A stretch of DNA of 18,126 nt from the NCBI GenBank assembly GCA_036521075.1, contig DATDIL010000138.1, forward strand, positions 1-18,126, given 5' to 3'. Within the stretch, counting starts at the first letter, position 1. The number at the start of each line of letters is the position of its first letter. Position numbers and translations under genes: made by a program. Source of the DNA: DAIDKA01 sp036521075 (lineage in GTDB: Bacteria > Pseudomonadota > Gammaproteobacteria > Steroidobacterales > Steroidobacteraceae). Shown piece by piece: positions 7,803 to 15,854 of the stretch. The notes under the pieces are model-generated. The model ran no database searches and was not told the origin of the DNA. It saw only the letters and a list, made by a program, of their open reading frames with translations.

Positions 7803-7842
7803 GTTGACTAGGAAACTACCAGTAGTAGATTTCCTAGTCAAC
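7803..7842. promoter_or_regulatory. MarR-type operator: long inverted repeat
   Basis: The arms GTTGACTAGGAAA (7803-7815) and TTTCCTAGTCAAC (7830-7842) are perfect inverted repeats of 13 bp separated by 14 bp. The spacer contains a smaller CTAC/GTAG pair. The palindrome lies 11 nt before the marR-type ATG and covers its predicted -35 and -10 hexamers, as expected for an autorepressor site. Confidence 0.75.
7813..7841 (-). promoter_or_regulatory. Probable promoter of the MarR-family gene
   Basis: On the minus strand TTGACT (7841-7836) is followed by a 17-bp spacer and TAGTTT (7818-7813). The -35 is good and the -10 weak. Both hexamers are embedded in the inverted repeat at 7803-7842, so bound repressor would block polymerase. 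Confidence 0.45.
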
Positions 7843-7947
7843 TATATTCGCAGAGAAATCATACCGGCTACAGATGATCGGCTATGTCCGACTCATCGGT
7901 CCTGCTGCGCCTCCGGCGGCGCGATACTCGACAGATGACCGAAAACC

Positions 7948-8139
7948 TCATCGCAGGTGCAGTGCGGTCATTTGTTCTTGAAGCCGCGCGGAGTGCGCCG
8001 CATATCCGGCATTGCCGGTCAGCGCAATGCTGTACTTCGGGTCCACCAGGATCTCGCCCGGCCAGTATCCGGGAACCGAGGTCGACAGCTCGATCAGGCG
8101 CTGCGCCGCCGCGAGATCCGCCTGCGCCTGACCCTGCAC
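7948..8139 (-). pseudogene. Orphan C-terminal coding fragment
   Basis: In the otherwise empty stretch between the MarR-family gene and the lipoprotein gene, this minus-strand frame of about 63 codons looks protein-like: AAQRLIELSTSVPGYWPGEI, then LVDPKYSIALTGNAGYAAHS, then a charged tail. The composition and the motif 'WPGEILVDPKY' resemble C-termini of TPR-type proteins, but I cannot name a family. The only start is a GTG at 8139 without a ribosome site, and the frame is open further upstream, overlapping the lipoprotein's end. It is most simply the 3' remnant of a lost gene. The remainder of 7850-8150 shows nothing recognisable. Confidence 0.35.
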
Positions 8140-8150
8140 ACTTCGACCTC

Positions 8151-9401
8151 TCAGGGCAAGAGCGTCGGAGCACTCAAGTACGCGCCGCTCAGCGTTTGGA
8201 ACTGGCCACCGTCGGTCGCCAAAGACGTTTGATTGCCATCACCCGCGCTGAACACGACCCCCAGGCCGCCCACCGCCGTCAGCTGAGCCGGATGCTTCAG
8301 AAAATAGTCCTCGCGGTCATCGCGATAGTTGCCAGCTGTGCCGCCCGGCGTGCTCGAGGGCACTCCCAGGGGAGTCTGCCACCAGATCACGGGTAGTTCG
8401 CCGAGCCCGTCGTGATATTGCTGGACGCTGGCCAGGTGCTGGCTGAAGTTCGGAGTGGTCTGGTTAGTCTCGTCCCAGTACCACGACCCACCGCCGCGTG
8501 CGCAATCCGAAGGCTGCGGGTCTACCTCAAAGCAACCCGAATCGCGATCCAAAGTCTCCATGACAATGAAATCCGCGTGCTGCGCGCCGATGGCCTGCAT
8601 GAACGCCACGACCTGCGCAGTACTGTTACCACCCCAGTCGGATGGCGGAAAACCGATATAGGCGCGCGGCGCGTATTGCCGGGCCATCTTCAATAAACAG
8701 GCTGCGACTCCAACAATGTCGTTGCTGAGGGAGGCGCAGTCCGTATTGACGGTGACGAGCGCCGAGAGCGCGGTTGGATCCTGGTTCGACTGCTGTTCGG
8801 CGTAACCCCAAAAATCCGGCTCCAGGTTAACGAGGGCGGGTTTGCCATAGACGGCGATCTGCTGATACAGCAACCGCACGTTCGACCAGTAGGCCGTCAT
8901 AAAGGCGCTGTCGTTGAGATCGGCCAAATCGCCATCGCCGTTGGTTGCCATCTGGTAGAGCGTGTACATGGGAATGGCACGCACCTGCTCGGCCTCACTG
9001 GCAACGACACCCACGTATGCCCCCGCCGGACTATTCCAGGTCGTCCAATCGCCGCTGCCGGCGCCGACCAGGTATTCATCCAGGATGTCAGGCCTTAGTC
9101 CCTGCGACTTAATGGTGGAGACCGGCTGGGTGCCGAGGCCGACCAGCAATCGCGAGGGCAAACCCAGTTTTTCCGCTAGCGCCGCCGCAGGCCCGGATCC
9201 GGAGCTTGCACTGCCTGTTGGACTACTCCCGCTCGAACCGCCCGAGGTGCCGGAACTGCTCGCGCCGCTCGAGGTACTGGAAGTGCCGGTCATCGCGCTT
9301 GCCGTCGACGTGGATGAGGTATCGGTGCCGCCGCAGGCCGCGAGGGCCAGCGCGCCAATGCAACATGCTGCATTGAGCAGCGCCATACGGAGCTTTGGCA
9401 T
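8151..9401 (-). CDS. Lipoprotein with Ser/Thr/Gly linker and putative glycoside-hydrolase-like barrel
   Basis: A 416-residue exported protein. The signal peptide ends in a lipobox with Cys23 (ALALAAC), so a lipid anchor is expected. Residues ~25-72 are an almost pure Ser/Thr/Gly/Ala linker. The folded part has features of a TIM-barrel hydrolase: YVGVVAS and AIPMYTLYQM strands, then LVNLEPDFWGY with an acidic residue at a strand end, YIGFPPSDWGG, DFIVMETLDRD, and ELPVIWWQTPLG. Several exposed aromatics suggest a sugar- or polymer-binding cleft. I do not recognise a named family; a carbohydrate-active role is inference. The frame is open upstream to 9614, but the ATG at 9401 is the one that starts a proper signal peptide. 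It is flanked by relics on both sides and has no obvious operon partner. Confidence 0.8.
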   Translation of the reverse strand: MPKLRMALLNAACCIGALALAACGGTDTSSTSTASAMTGTSSTSSGASSSGTSGGSSGSSPTGSASSGSGPAAALAEKLGLPSRLLVGLGTQPVSTIKSQGLRPDILDEYLVGAGSGDWTTWNSPAGAYVGVVASEAEQVRAIPMYTLYQMATNGDGDLADLNDSAFMTAYWSNVRLLYQQIAVYGKPALVNLEPDFWGYAEQQSNQDPTALSALVTVNTDCASLSNDIVGVAACLLKMARQYAPRAYIGFPPSDWGGNSTAQVVAFMQAIGAQHADFIVMETLDRDSGCFEVDPQPSDCARGGGSWYWDETNQTTPNFSQHLASVQQYHDGLGELPVIWWQTPLGVPSSTPGGTAGNYRDDREDYFLKHPAQLTAVGGLGVVFSAGDGNQTSLATDGGQFQTLSGAYLSAPTLLP

Positions 9402-9431
9402 GACAGGTATCCGGTGAACACAAGGTTTACC

Positions 9432-9462
9432 ATTATTTAAGTTCAAACGACGGGCAACACAA
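9432..9462 (-). promoter_or_regulatory. Possible promoter of the lipoprotein gene
   Basis: A local AT-rich patch contains AATAAT (9437-9432 on the minus strand), five of six matches to a -10 box, about 30 nt before the ATG at 9401. The best -35 is TTGTGT (9462-9457), at a long 19-bp spacing, so the call is weak. Confidence 0.3.
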
Positions 9463-9656
9463 GGCGTCGCGGTTTCGCGACCAAGTTCCACCCTTGGGCC
9501 ACCTCCACGCGACCGCAGCTCGCCCGCGCGGCGCCGGGCGACCCAAGCCTCAAACATCGCCCATATGGGCTGATCGCTTCTTGACGATTCGCGCTTTGCT
9601 ATGCAGCGCCGCAAGACTTGGATCTGCGGTCAGGTTACAGTGATCGTAAAAGATTC

Positions 9657-10102
9657 ATGGACACCCCAAGCGCTGCGACGGTGTCTCGCACGCAGCTCAA
9701 CAAGGAGATCTGCGGGTGCACCGCTCCTACCATTTTCCGTGCACTTGCATGCTGCCGTGTTTACCTCATGGCTTGTCCTCTTTGTAGTCCAGACGTCATT
9801 GGTGCGCCACGGTCGGGTCGACCCGCACCGGCAGTTGGGTGCCGCGGGCGCGGTCCTCGCTGCGACGATGCTCATCGTGGGACTGGCGCTGACGATCGGC
9901 TTTCCTCAGGTTATTGGAGGCATCATTCTGCTTTTCGTACTAAGTGGCCCGGTCTATGACTGGGTGCGTTACCGACGCGTGTATGCCGTATATGTATGGG
10001 GTGGAATACTGACGATGCTGACGCTGCCCCCCCGAGTTGGGTCCTATTGCGGGGACCCACGTCTGGCACGATGTCGCGGCTTGGTTGTGCGCGAACCGGT
10101 GA
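9657..10102 (+). pseudogene. Broken seven-helix membrane protein gene (relative of 382-1185 and 3701-4531)
   Basis: The strand is opposite to that of the intact paralogues. An apparent start (MDTPSAATVSRTQLN from ATG 9657) is in one frame. The helix 2-3 region (LHAAVFTSWLVLFVVQTSLV, then HGRVDPHRQLG and AGAVLAATMLIVGLAL) is in a second frame. The C-terminal part GTHVWHDVAAWLCANR, ending in TGA 10100-10102, is in a third. Helix 1 is missing between the first two, and the helix 4-5 region with the PEVHKRLM motif is missing after the sequence GLALTIGF. The last frameshift lies at or near a run of seven C around 10025-10031; removing one C restores the frame. Two deletions plus frameshifts make a sequencing error an insufficient explanation. 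Region 9402-9656 before it holds only the lipoprotein's upstream region. Confidence 0.7.
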
Positions 10103-10335
10103 TCAGATCATCGCGGTAAAAGCGTTCCTCACCGATGGACGTGATGACTTTCATGACAGCGATCCGAATGGCGCGCCACGAGTGGGCTACAGCACGCTGC
10201 GCACCATACAGACCGAGGACCAGGTTCGCCGCGCCGCCGTGATCCGCACTGGCACGGCTTGATGCAGTCAGCCAATTGGCTGCCAAATAGCCCGAACATC
10301 TACGTCTACGAAAGCGGCCACATGCTCGCGATTGC

Positions 10336-10989
10336 CTACCTGGATCCGGCGGCGGGTGGCTGGCCGTGAGCTGTGAGCAGGCTCATGGCGGATCGCACCA
10401 GGTGTACGTGCAGCCGGTCAATGGCACTGGCACGCCGCGCCAAGTCACACACGCCGCGCAGAGCTTCTTTCATGCCTGGTCGCCCGACAGCAGGAGCATT
10501 GCTTTCACGCGCGGCAGCGCCTCGAAGGCCGACATCTTCACAGTGTCGGCCGCCGGTGGCAAGGCGCGCCAACTCACTCACGATATGATCAATGACGGGC
10601 CGGATTATTCAGCCGACGGCAAGTTCATATACTTCGACTCCTCTCGCAGCGGCCAAACGCAGATCTGGCGCATGCGCACCGACGGCGACGCAGCCGAACA
10701 GATCACCGATGATGACTGCCGCAACTCCTCGCCGCATCCATCCCCCGACGGCAGAAGCCTGGCATTTCTCGCACAGCCGCCTGGATCCGGTGACGCCATC
10801 AGCGCGGCGGCTGTCAAAGTCGTGACCCTGAGCGACGGTCTGATCCGCACGTTGACGCATTTGCATGGCACTCGCGACAGCTTTTCCATGTACGGCTGGG
10901 GGGATAGAAACCACGTCGCCTTCGTCAGCTACGATTCACTGCCGGCAGATGGCGGCGTCTTCGTCAGCCGGTCGGTGGCTTGCCAGTGA
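10336..10989 (+). pseudogene. TolB/PD40-type beta-propeller fragment
   Basis: An open frame of about 210 codons without a proper beginning or end. It carries beta-propeller blades of the PD40/TolB type: AWSPDSRSIAFTRGSASKAD, YSADGKFIYFDSSRSGQTQI, and PSPDGRSLAFLA, each followed by a variant of 'xITxxG/GGxARQLT'. The frame is open from after a stop at 10288-10290; propeller-like sequence begins near GGGWLAVSCEQ, so the usual GTG call at 10366 is only a convenience start. There is no signal peptide and fewer blades than a complete six- or seven-bladed propeller. The 3' end overlaps the end of the convergent GST gene by 26 nt, with a nonsense tail (RSVACQ). I read it as a remnant truncated on both sides. 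The preceding 10103-10335 shows no recognisable gene. Confidence 0.6.
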
Positions 10990-11617
10990 ATACCGCCAAT
11001 TGATCAGCGAAAGCACGCTGGTAGGCAGGCCGCGCTTCGCCACGCCCGACATAGGCGCGCAGGTTCGGATATTCATCCAGGAGACCCGATGCGTTCAACC
11101 TGCGCAGCACCGTCACCATCAGCAGGTCACCGGCGCTGAACGCAGCGTCGAGCCAGTCGGCATCGCCAAGCCGACTGGAAAGTTCGCGCAGCCGTACGCG
11201 GACGCGATCTTCGAGGATCGGCAGGCGCTCCGCATACCAGGTGTTGTTGCGCTCCATGAGCATGGCGTTCGCAAGCTCGAGGATCGGCGGCTCCACCGTG
11301 CTAATCGCGGCAAACATCCATGTGATGGCACGCGCCCGGGCACTCGCATCGTCCGGCAGCAGCCCGGCGTGGCACTGCGCGATATGAAATACGATCGCCC
11401 CCGACTCGAAGAGGGCCAGATCGCCTTCTTCGTAGGTCGGAATCTGGCCGAAAGGATGAAGCTTAAGATGCGCGGACTCCTTCATCTCACTGAACGAAAG
11501 CAGACGAACCTCGTAAGGCTCGCCCACTTCTTCAAGCGCCCAGCGGACGCGCATGTCACGCGCCAGTCCCCTGCCGCGATCGGGTGACCGTTCAAAGGCA
11601 GTGATGGTGGGGGTCAT
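10964..11617 (-). CDS. Glutathione S-transferase family protein
   Basis: A 217-residue cytosolic GST. The N-terminal thioredoxin-like domain (~1-85) shows RWALEEVGEPYEVRLLSF, the cis-proline segment FGQIPTYEEGD, and the glutathione-contact 'LFESGAI' (Glu-Ser). The all-helical C-terminal domain follows from ~90, with AERLPILEDRVRVRLRELSS and the N-capping-type motif FSAGDLLMVTVL. The family conjugates glutathione to electrophiles; the substrate cannot be told. GGAG lies 7 nt before the ATG. It is 54 nt downstream of the third CadC-like regulator gene on the same strand, so co-transcription is possible. Its 3' end overlaps the propeller fragment on the other strand. Confidence 0.93.
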   Translation of the reverse strand: MTPTITAFERSPDRGRGLARDMRVRWALEEVGEPYEVRLLSFSEMKESAHLKLHPFGQIPTYEEGDLALFESGAIVFHIAQCHAGLLPDDASARARAITWMFAAISTVEPPILELANAMLMERNNTWYAERLPILEDRVRVRLRELSSRLGDADWLDAAFSAGDLLMVTVLRRLNASGLLDEYPNLRAYVGRGEARPAYQRAFADQLAVFTGKPPTG

Positions 11618-11671
11618 CGGGTTCTCCTTGCCTTGTTTGAACCTACGACAAACGGACCGCGCGACCTATGG

Positions 11672-13798
11672 TCAAGGACACGACAGCTGGGCGCCGTTGA
11701 GATCGTAGGCATCTGGCGGACCGTATTGCTTCCAGTACTCCATCAAACCCAAGCGCCCGATCAGTCCCGCAAATCGCGGGTCGCGGCGAAACGGGCGCAT
11801 TTCCGGTAGCCACAGGTCGCTCCAGTCGACGCTGCCGTGTGTCGCCGGACGCTCGTCCAGAAATCCGTTTGCGAGTGCATACGCAGAATCCATCGCACCG
11901 ATCATTGTGAACGTGTCCAGGAAGAACGCCTTGGTACGACCATCGACACCGGGGGAAAACAGGCTTGGTTGAAGGTGTTGCAGCGCCTGCAGCGCCGCAG
12001 GCCGCCTGCCCGGGTCATATGCGGCGTCAAACAGTGCGCCCATCGCTGCCGCGCCACCGGCCTCCCGCAGCACGGCTGGGAGCGCAGCGTCGGCTTGCTT
12101 GGCAGCATCCGCATACCGTCCGGCGCGCGCGTCCGCATATGCGTACGCCAGCTGGATGTCCCAGATCGCCGGCCGGTCGTCCAACGCCTGACCCAACTGT
12201 GCGAATTTCATCAAGTCGGTGTCGTTTCCCGTCAACGAACTCGTCAATGCCAGTTCGTGCGCCGTGAAATCGTAGGCGGGCGAGAGACGATAGGATCCCT
12301 CGAGTTGTGAGCGCGCCTCGCGCAGCCGACCCGCGGGTCGCAGTACGAATAGGGTGTAGAGGTTTCGGATCCACGGATCGGTCGGATCCGCAGCCAGTGC
12401 GTAGTGAAAGCCCTGCTCCGCCTTGACCCAGCGGCCACGAACCGCATCGATCTGTCCGAGTGCCGCGTACGCCTCGCCGAGGCCGGGGCTGAGCGTCAGC
12501 GCCCGGGTTGCGTCGCGCTCCGCGCCGTCGAGAGTCGGGAGCGCCTCGGAGGCCATGCCGACAGAGGCGGACCTGAGGAACGCGCGGTATGCGAGGGCGC
12601 GGGCAAAATCCGGATCGCGGGAAATCGCTTGTCCGACGAGGACAAGGGCCCGCTGTTCACTTGCCGCCGTCCCCTTCCCCGCCGAGCGCGCCTGTAGATA
12701 CAGCTGGTAGGCCTGCAGGTTCTGGCTTGGCGGTGGCCGCGTGACGGGCGCAGGGAGGTCCGATTTGAGGTAGCCGCGAAGTGCCTTCACGATCTGCACG
12801 GCAAGGTCATCCTGCAGCTTGAAGATGTCCCCGAACTGCCGATCATAGTTTTGCGACCAGATTTCAAAGCCAGTATGCGCATCCACCAGCCGGGCACTGA
12901 CCCGGACGCGTTCGCCGGCACTGCGTACACTGCCTTCCAGAATTGTGGCGACACCCAGATCCTGCGCGATTCGCCTTATGTCCGACTGATGCCCCTTATA
13001 GATAAAGGCGGACGTACGGGCGGGAACCTTCAGTCCCGGTACCTGCGTTAGCGTGCCGATCAGTTCCTCGGTGATATCGTCACTAAAGTACTCCTTGTCA
13101 GGTTCGCCGGTCAGGTTGACAAAAGGCATCACCGCGATGGATCCGTCCGGGGATGCCAGCGAATTTCCCGGTCGATGTCCAATACCCCGATCCGCGTTCA
13201 CTCTTTCGAGCGCAAACGACGAAGCCGCCACCGTAAGCGCCAGCGCTGCAAGCGCAATGTATAAGGCACGATGTGAAATGCGTACCGCTGGCGGTGTCCC
13301 GATCGTGATCTGCGCCGACGCTTCGACCCCCACCGGCATGGTCACCAACCGATAGCCATACCCGCGCCGGGCGGCGATGTAACGCGGATGGTCGGCTGTA
13401 TCTCCCAATGCCTGGCGCAGGATCTTGACCCGCTGCGTGACGGTCTCAGGACTGACGATGATTCCCTTCCAGACGGTCTCCATCAATGCATTGGAAGACA
13501 CCAGGTTCGGCGCAGCACGGATCAACTCTACCAGCAGGTCGAAGGACAGACCGGCAATGGCCAGACCGATGCCCTCGCGGGTGACCTGACGTACGCGGAT
13601 ATCGACGAGCAAGTCATCGATGCAATAGCAGTCTGCCGGGGCGACACCCGGTGTCGTCGATTCGCCGTGTCGTAGAGGCAACGGTTCTACCTTCGGAGTT
13701 CCTGCAGGGTATTTCACGTTTGTTTCATGGACCGCGTCGCCGGATCCGTGACCCTGTCGGCACGAAATCTGGCCATGAGCCCAGACCTCCCGATTCAT
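11672..13798 (-). CDS. CadC-like membrane transcriptional regulator with TolB-like and TPR domains (third paralogue)
   Basis: Up to 708 residues, with the same plan as the regulators at 1387 and 4724. The winged helix begins near residue 57 of the longest frame (DDLLVDIRVRQVTREG, then ETVTQRVKILRQALGD, and wing ARRGYGYRL). There is one membrane helix (YIALAALALTVAASSFAL), then a TolB-like domain (SIAVMPFVNLTGEPDKEYF, TILEGSVRSAGERV, FEIWSQNYDRQ), TPR-like repeats, and the tail YWKQYGPPDAYDLNGAQLSC. ATG 13798 is the only ATG before the domain but has no ribosome site and leaves 22 nt to the divergent gene. GTG 13717 or TTG 13681 (GAAGG upstream) would give an N-terminus as short as in the paralogues. 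It is clearly more distant from copies A and B than they are from each other. It probably controls the divergent DUF6152 genes. Confidence 0.9.
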   Translation of the reverse strand: MNREVWAHGQISCRQGHGSGDAVHETNVKYPAGTPKVEPLPLRHGESTTPGVAPADCYCIDDLLVDIRVRQVTREGIGLAIAGLSFDLLVELIRAAPNLVSSNALMETVWKGIIVSPETVTQRVKILRQALGDTADHPRYIAARRGYGYRLVTMPVGVEASAQITIGTPPAVRISHRALYIALAALALTVAASSFALERVNADRGIGHRPGNSLASPDGSIAVMPFVNLTGEPDKEYFSDDITEELIGTLTQVPGLKVPARTSAFIYKGHQSDIRRIAQDLGVATILEGSVRSAGERVRVSARLVDAHTGFEIWSQNYDRQFGDIFKLQDDLAVQIVKALRGYLKSDLPAPVTRPPPSQNLQAYQLYLQARSAGKGTAASEQRALVLVGQAISRDPDFARALAYRAFLRSASVGMASEALPTLDGAERDATRALTLSPGLGEAYAALGQIDAVRGRWVKAEQGFHYALAADPTDPWIRNLYTLFVLRPAGRLREARSQLEGSYRLSPAYDFTAHELALTSSLTGNDTDLMKFAQLGQALDDRPAIWDIQLAYAYADARAGRYADAAKQADAALPAVLREAGGAAAMGALFDAAYDPGRRPAALQALQHLQPSLFSPGVDGRTKAFFLDTFTMIGAMDSAYALANGFLDERPATHGSVDWSDLWLPEMRPFRRDPRFAGLIGRLGLMEYWKQYGPPDAYDLNGAQLSCP

Positions 13799-13820
13799 TC
13801 ACAAGGACACCAGTCTATCC

Positions 13821-14201
13821 ATGAACAAATGGCTTTTCGCGATGCTCGGCATGTCCGGGTTGCTGATGGCCCTCCCCGCTGCGGCGCACCATTCATTCGC
13901 GATGTTCGAGTTGACCCGGTCAGTGCAGCTTAAGGGAACCGTCAAGGAAGTGCAGTGGACGAATCCTCACTGCTTTATCCAGGTGCTCGTTCCGGCTCCG
14001 AGCGGACCGGCGCAGTGGAGCATCGAAATGCACTCCCCGCTGGACATGTACCGGGCCGGCTGGCGGCCCAGGTCCTTCAAACCGGGGGACAAGGTGACGG
14101 TCGTAATCAACCCGCTCAGAGACGGCACCCTGGGCGGCAGGCTGGTCTCCGCCGTGACGCCCGACGGCAGATCCTTGACCGACATGAGGCCGCAGAAATG
14201 A
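13821..14201 (+). CDS. Exported DUF6152 family protein
   Basis: A 126-residue protein with a clear signal peptide (hydrophobic core LFAMLGMSGLLMALPAAA) and probable cleavage before HHSFAMF. Family hallmarks are the post-cleavage His-His-Ser, LKGTVKEVQWTNPHCFIQV, WSIEMHSP, GWRPRSFKPGDKVTVVINPL and DGTLGGRLVSA. The fold is probably a small beta-barrel in the periplasm. The HH motif hints at metal binding, which is inference; no function is established. AAGGA sits about 12 nt before the ATG, slightly far. It is divergent from the third regulator and coupled to the next gene by a 4-nt ATGA overlap. Confidence 0.9.
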   Translation: MNKWLFAMLGMSGLLMALPAAAHHSFAMFELTRSVQLKGTVKEVQWTNPHCFIQVLVPAPSGPAQWSIEMHSPLDMYRAGWRPRSFKPGDKVTVVINPLRDGTLGGRLVSAVTPDGRSLTDMRPQK

Positions 14202-15010
14202 GCGTCCGGGCCTTCGTACTGTCCAGCTTGGCTGTGTTCCTCGGGACGGCTTGCGCGGCGGCGGGCGCCCAAGGCGATGCCGCATCACGCGTTGCGGCCT
14301 TTGGAGCGCTGCCAAACTGGACGGGCCTGTGGGAGACCGAACTGCGCGCCGACCTTTCCTCGGGGAAAATCGATTTGAAGTCGATGAATGCGATCTTGAT
14401 CAGTCGCATGATGCTACTGGGCAGGCCGCCTTACCGTGCGGATGTGCAGCGCCGGGAGCAGATCGATCCGAACGCCGGCGTGCCGTCAACCGGCCGCGGA
14501 GGCTTGCCGCCCTCCTTGAAGGCATGTTCGACAGTTTTTCCGGCTGCGATGGATGGCCTGAGCATCTTTCAGATTTTTGTCATGCCCGAGGAAACCTTGT
14601 TCCTGTTTGAAGATGGCTCGGTGCGCCACATTTACACCGATGACCGCACGCACCCGAGAGCCGACGACCTGTGGCCGACGGAGATGGGTGACTCGATCGG
14701 GCACTGGGAACATGGCACGTTGGTCATCGACACGATTGCCCGCAAGGCCGGGCCGGTGGCGCCGTACCCGATTCCGGGAATCACCCAGCTCACCGAGCAG
14801 GCTCGCTTCACGGAGCGGGTCCGCATGCTTGACCACGACACGATGCAGGACGAACTGACCATTGAGGATCAGGCGCAGTTCGCGCAACCGTGGCGGCTCA
14901 CGGTGCGCTACAAACGGGTAACGGATCTTGACCGTCTGATTGCGACCAACTGCACGGAGAACGACCGCAACCCGGTGGTGAACGGCAATCTCACGATTTC
15001 ACCACCATGA
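14198..15010 (+). CDS. Exported protein that commonly accompanies DUF6152, unknown function
   Basis: A 270-residue protein whose ATG overlaps the DUF6152 stop (ATGA), so translation is probably coupled. It has an N-terminal signal peptide (FVLSSLAVFLGTACAAAGAQ; the Cys could be read as a weak lipobox, but AGA-Q looks more like a cleavage site). The mature part has features I associate with proteins found beside DUF6152: PNWTGLWE, RPPYRADV, a proline-rich stretch with CSTVFPAAMDG, FLFEDGSVRHIYTDDRTHP, the motif IGHWEHGTLVIDT, RMLDHDTMQDELTIED and PWRLTVRYKR. It is probably an all-beta periplasmic protein; the reaction is unknown. An open frame from 13955 is an artefact of overlap with DUF6152. 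Confidence 0.85.
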   Translation: MSVRAFVLSSLAVFLGTACAAAGAQGDAASRVAAFGALPNWTGLWETELRADLSSGKIDLKSMNAILISRMMLLGRPPYRADVQRREQIDPNAGVPSTGRGGLPPSLKACSTVFPAAMDGLSIFQIFVMPEETLFLFEDGSVRHIYTDDRTHPRADDLWPTEMGDSIGHWEHGTLVIDTIARKAGPVAPYPIPGITQLTEQARFTERVRMLDHDTMQDELTIEDQAQFAQPWRLTVRYKRVTDLDRLIATNCTENDRNPVVNGNLTISPP

Positions 15011-15034
15011 GCCGGCTCACTGAGTGAAATTCTA

Positions 15035-15822
15035 ATGCTTGCTGCGCCTGCAATCCCCACACGGTTTGTTCCGGATCGGCGAACCTCGTTTCCAATTTGG
15101 GCAACCGTGCCGTCACTTGCACTCGCCTACTGTGTTGGCGTGCCGCTCACCAAGACGCTCGAAGCGTTTGGCCAATGGCCAAGCATGCTCACCAGGATGG
15201 GCCGGCCGCCGCCCATCAGCCGCGGCTTCGAAGGCTACGTTCCGACCACACATGACGTCATCGCGTGCAGCTATTTCAAGAGCGGCACTAATCTTTTGCT
15301 GCAAATGGCCGTCCAGATTGCGAACCGGGCCCGCACGCAATTCAATCACATCCATGACCTCGTCCCCTGGCCGGAATCCACAGCGGCCGGATATGCGATC
15401 CCTGTTGAGGACGAGACGCCCTGGCGCGCATCGCCGACCGGTCTGCGTGTTATCAAGACTCACAAGCTGGCCGCTGGCGTCCCGATGACAGACGCCGCAA
15501 GATACATCGTGGTCGTGCGCGATCCGAAGAGCGTACTGGTGTCGGGCTATCTGTTCTCGAAGGCGCTCATCTTCGGGCCAATGATGCCGTCAATCAATCA
15601 TTGGGCCGACCTGTTCATGAGCTCACGATTTCCGTTCGGGCCGTGGCCTGAGCACGTCGCCGGCTACTGGAAGCTGCGCTCGAGGCCGAATGTCCTCATC
15701 GCGACTTACGAGGAAATGACCGAAGATCCTGGGGCTACGGTGCGGCGCGTGGCGCAGTTCATGAATGTCGTTCTCTCGGCTGCGACTTCCCGTACGACCA
15801 GGTCTTTGTGACACGCCGCTGA
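15035..15822 (+). pseudogene. Sulfotransferase-like gene with internal deletion and frameshift
   Basis: The first ~248 codons are a bacterial sulfotransferase: the PAPS 5'-phosphosulfate loop IACSYFKSGTNLLLQM, the segment LRVIKTHKLA, the 3'-phosphate motif YIVVVRDPKSVLVSGY, and FPFGPWPEHVAGYW and ATYEEMTEDP. After FMNVVLS the frame runs into TSRTTRSL and stops at 15811. The shifted frame 15775-15822 instead reads LGCDFPYDQVFVTRR, which looks like the C-terminal end normally found in this family. The segment between, which should carry the RxGxxGDW cofactor-binding motif, is absent. So about 70-80 codons seem deleted with loss of frame. The protein ending at 15811 would lack part of the PAPS site and is unlikely to be active. 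It lies 24 nt after the DUF6152 partner gene. Confidence 0.75.
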
Positions 15823-15854
15823 TGGAGCTGTGAGTTTGGAGAGGCTACGGCGCC

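Noticed and set aside
7884..8396. Plus-strand open frame of 170 codons
   Set aside because: Arg/Pro/Ser-rich translation without motifs, antisense to the lipoprotein and the orphan fragment; typical of high-GC shadow frames.
9190..9330. Ser/Thr/Gly linker as a DNA tandem repeat or CRISPR-like array
   Set aside because: The codons vary and there is no regular unit; the bias is at protein level.
10262..10370. Short plus-strand frame with SPNIYVYESGHMLAIAYLDP as a gene
   Set aside because: It looks slightly protein-like but has no start context or identifiable family, and is only 36 codons; left as part of the degraded interval.
13955..14197. Long plus-strand frame start at 13955 for the DUF6152 partner
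   Set aside because: It would overlap nearly all of DUF6152 in another frame; the ATGA-coupled start at 14198 gives a proper signal peptide.
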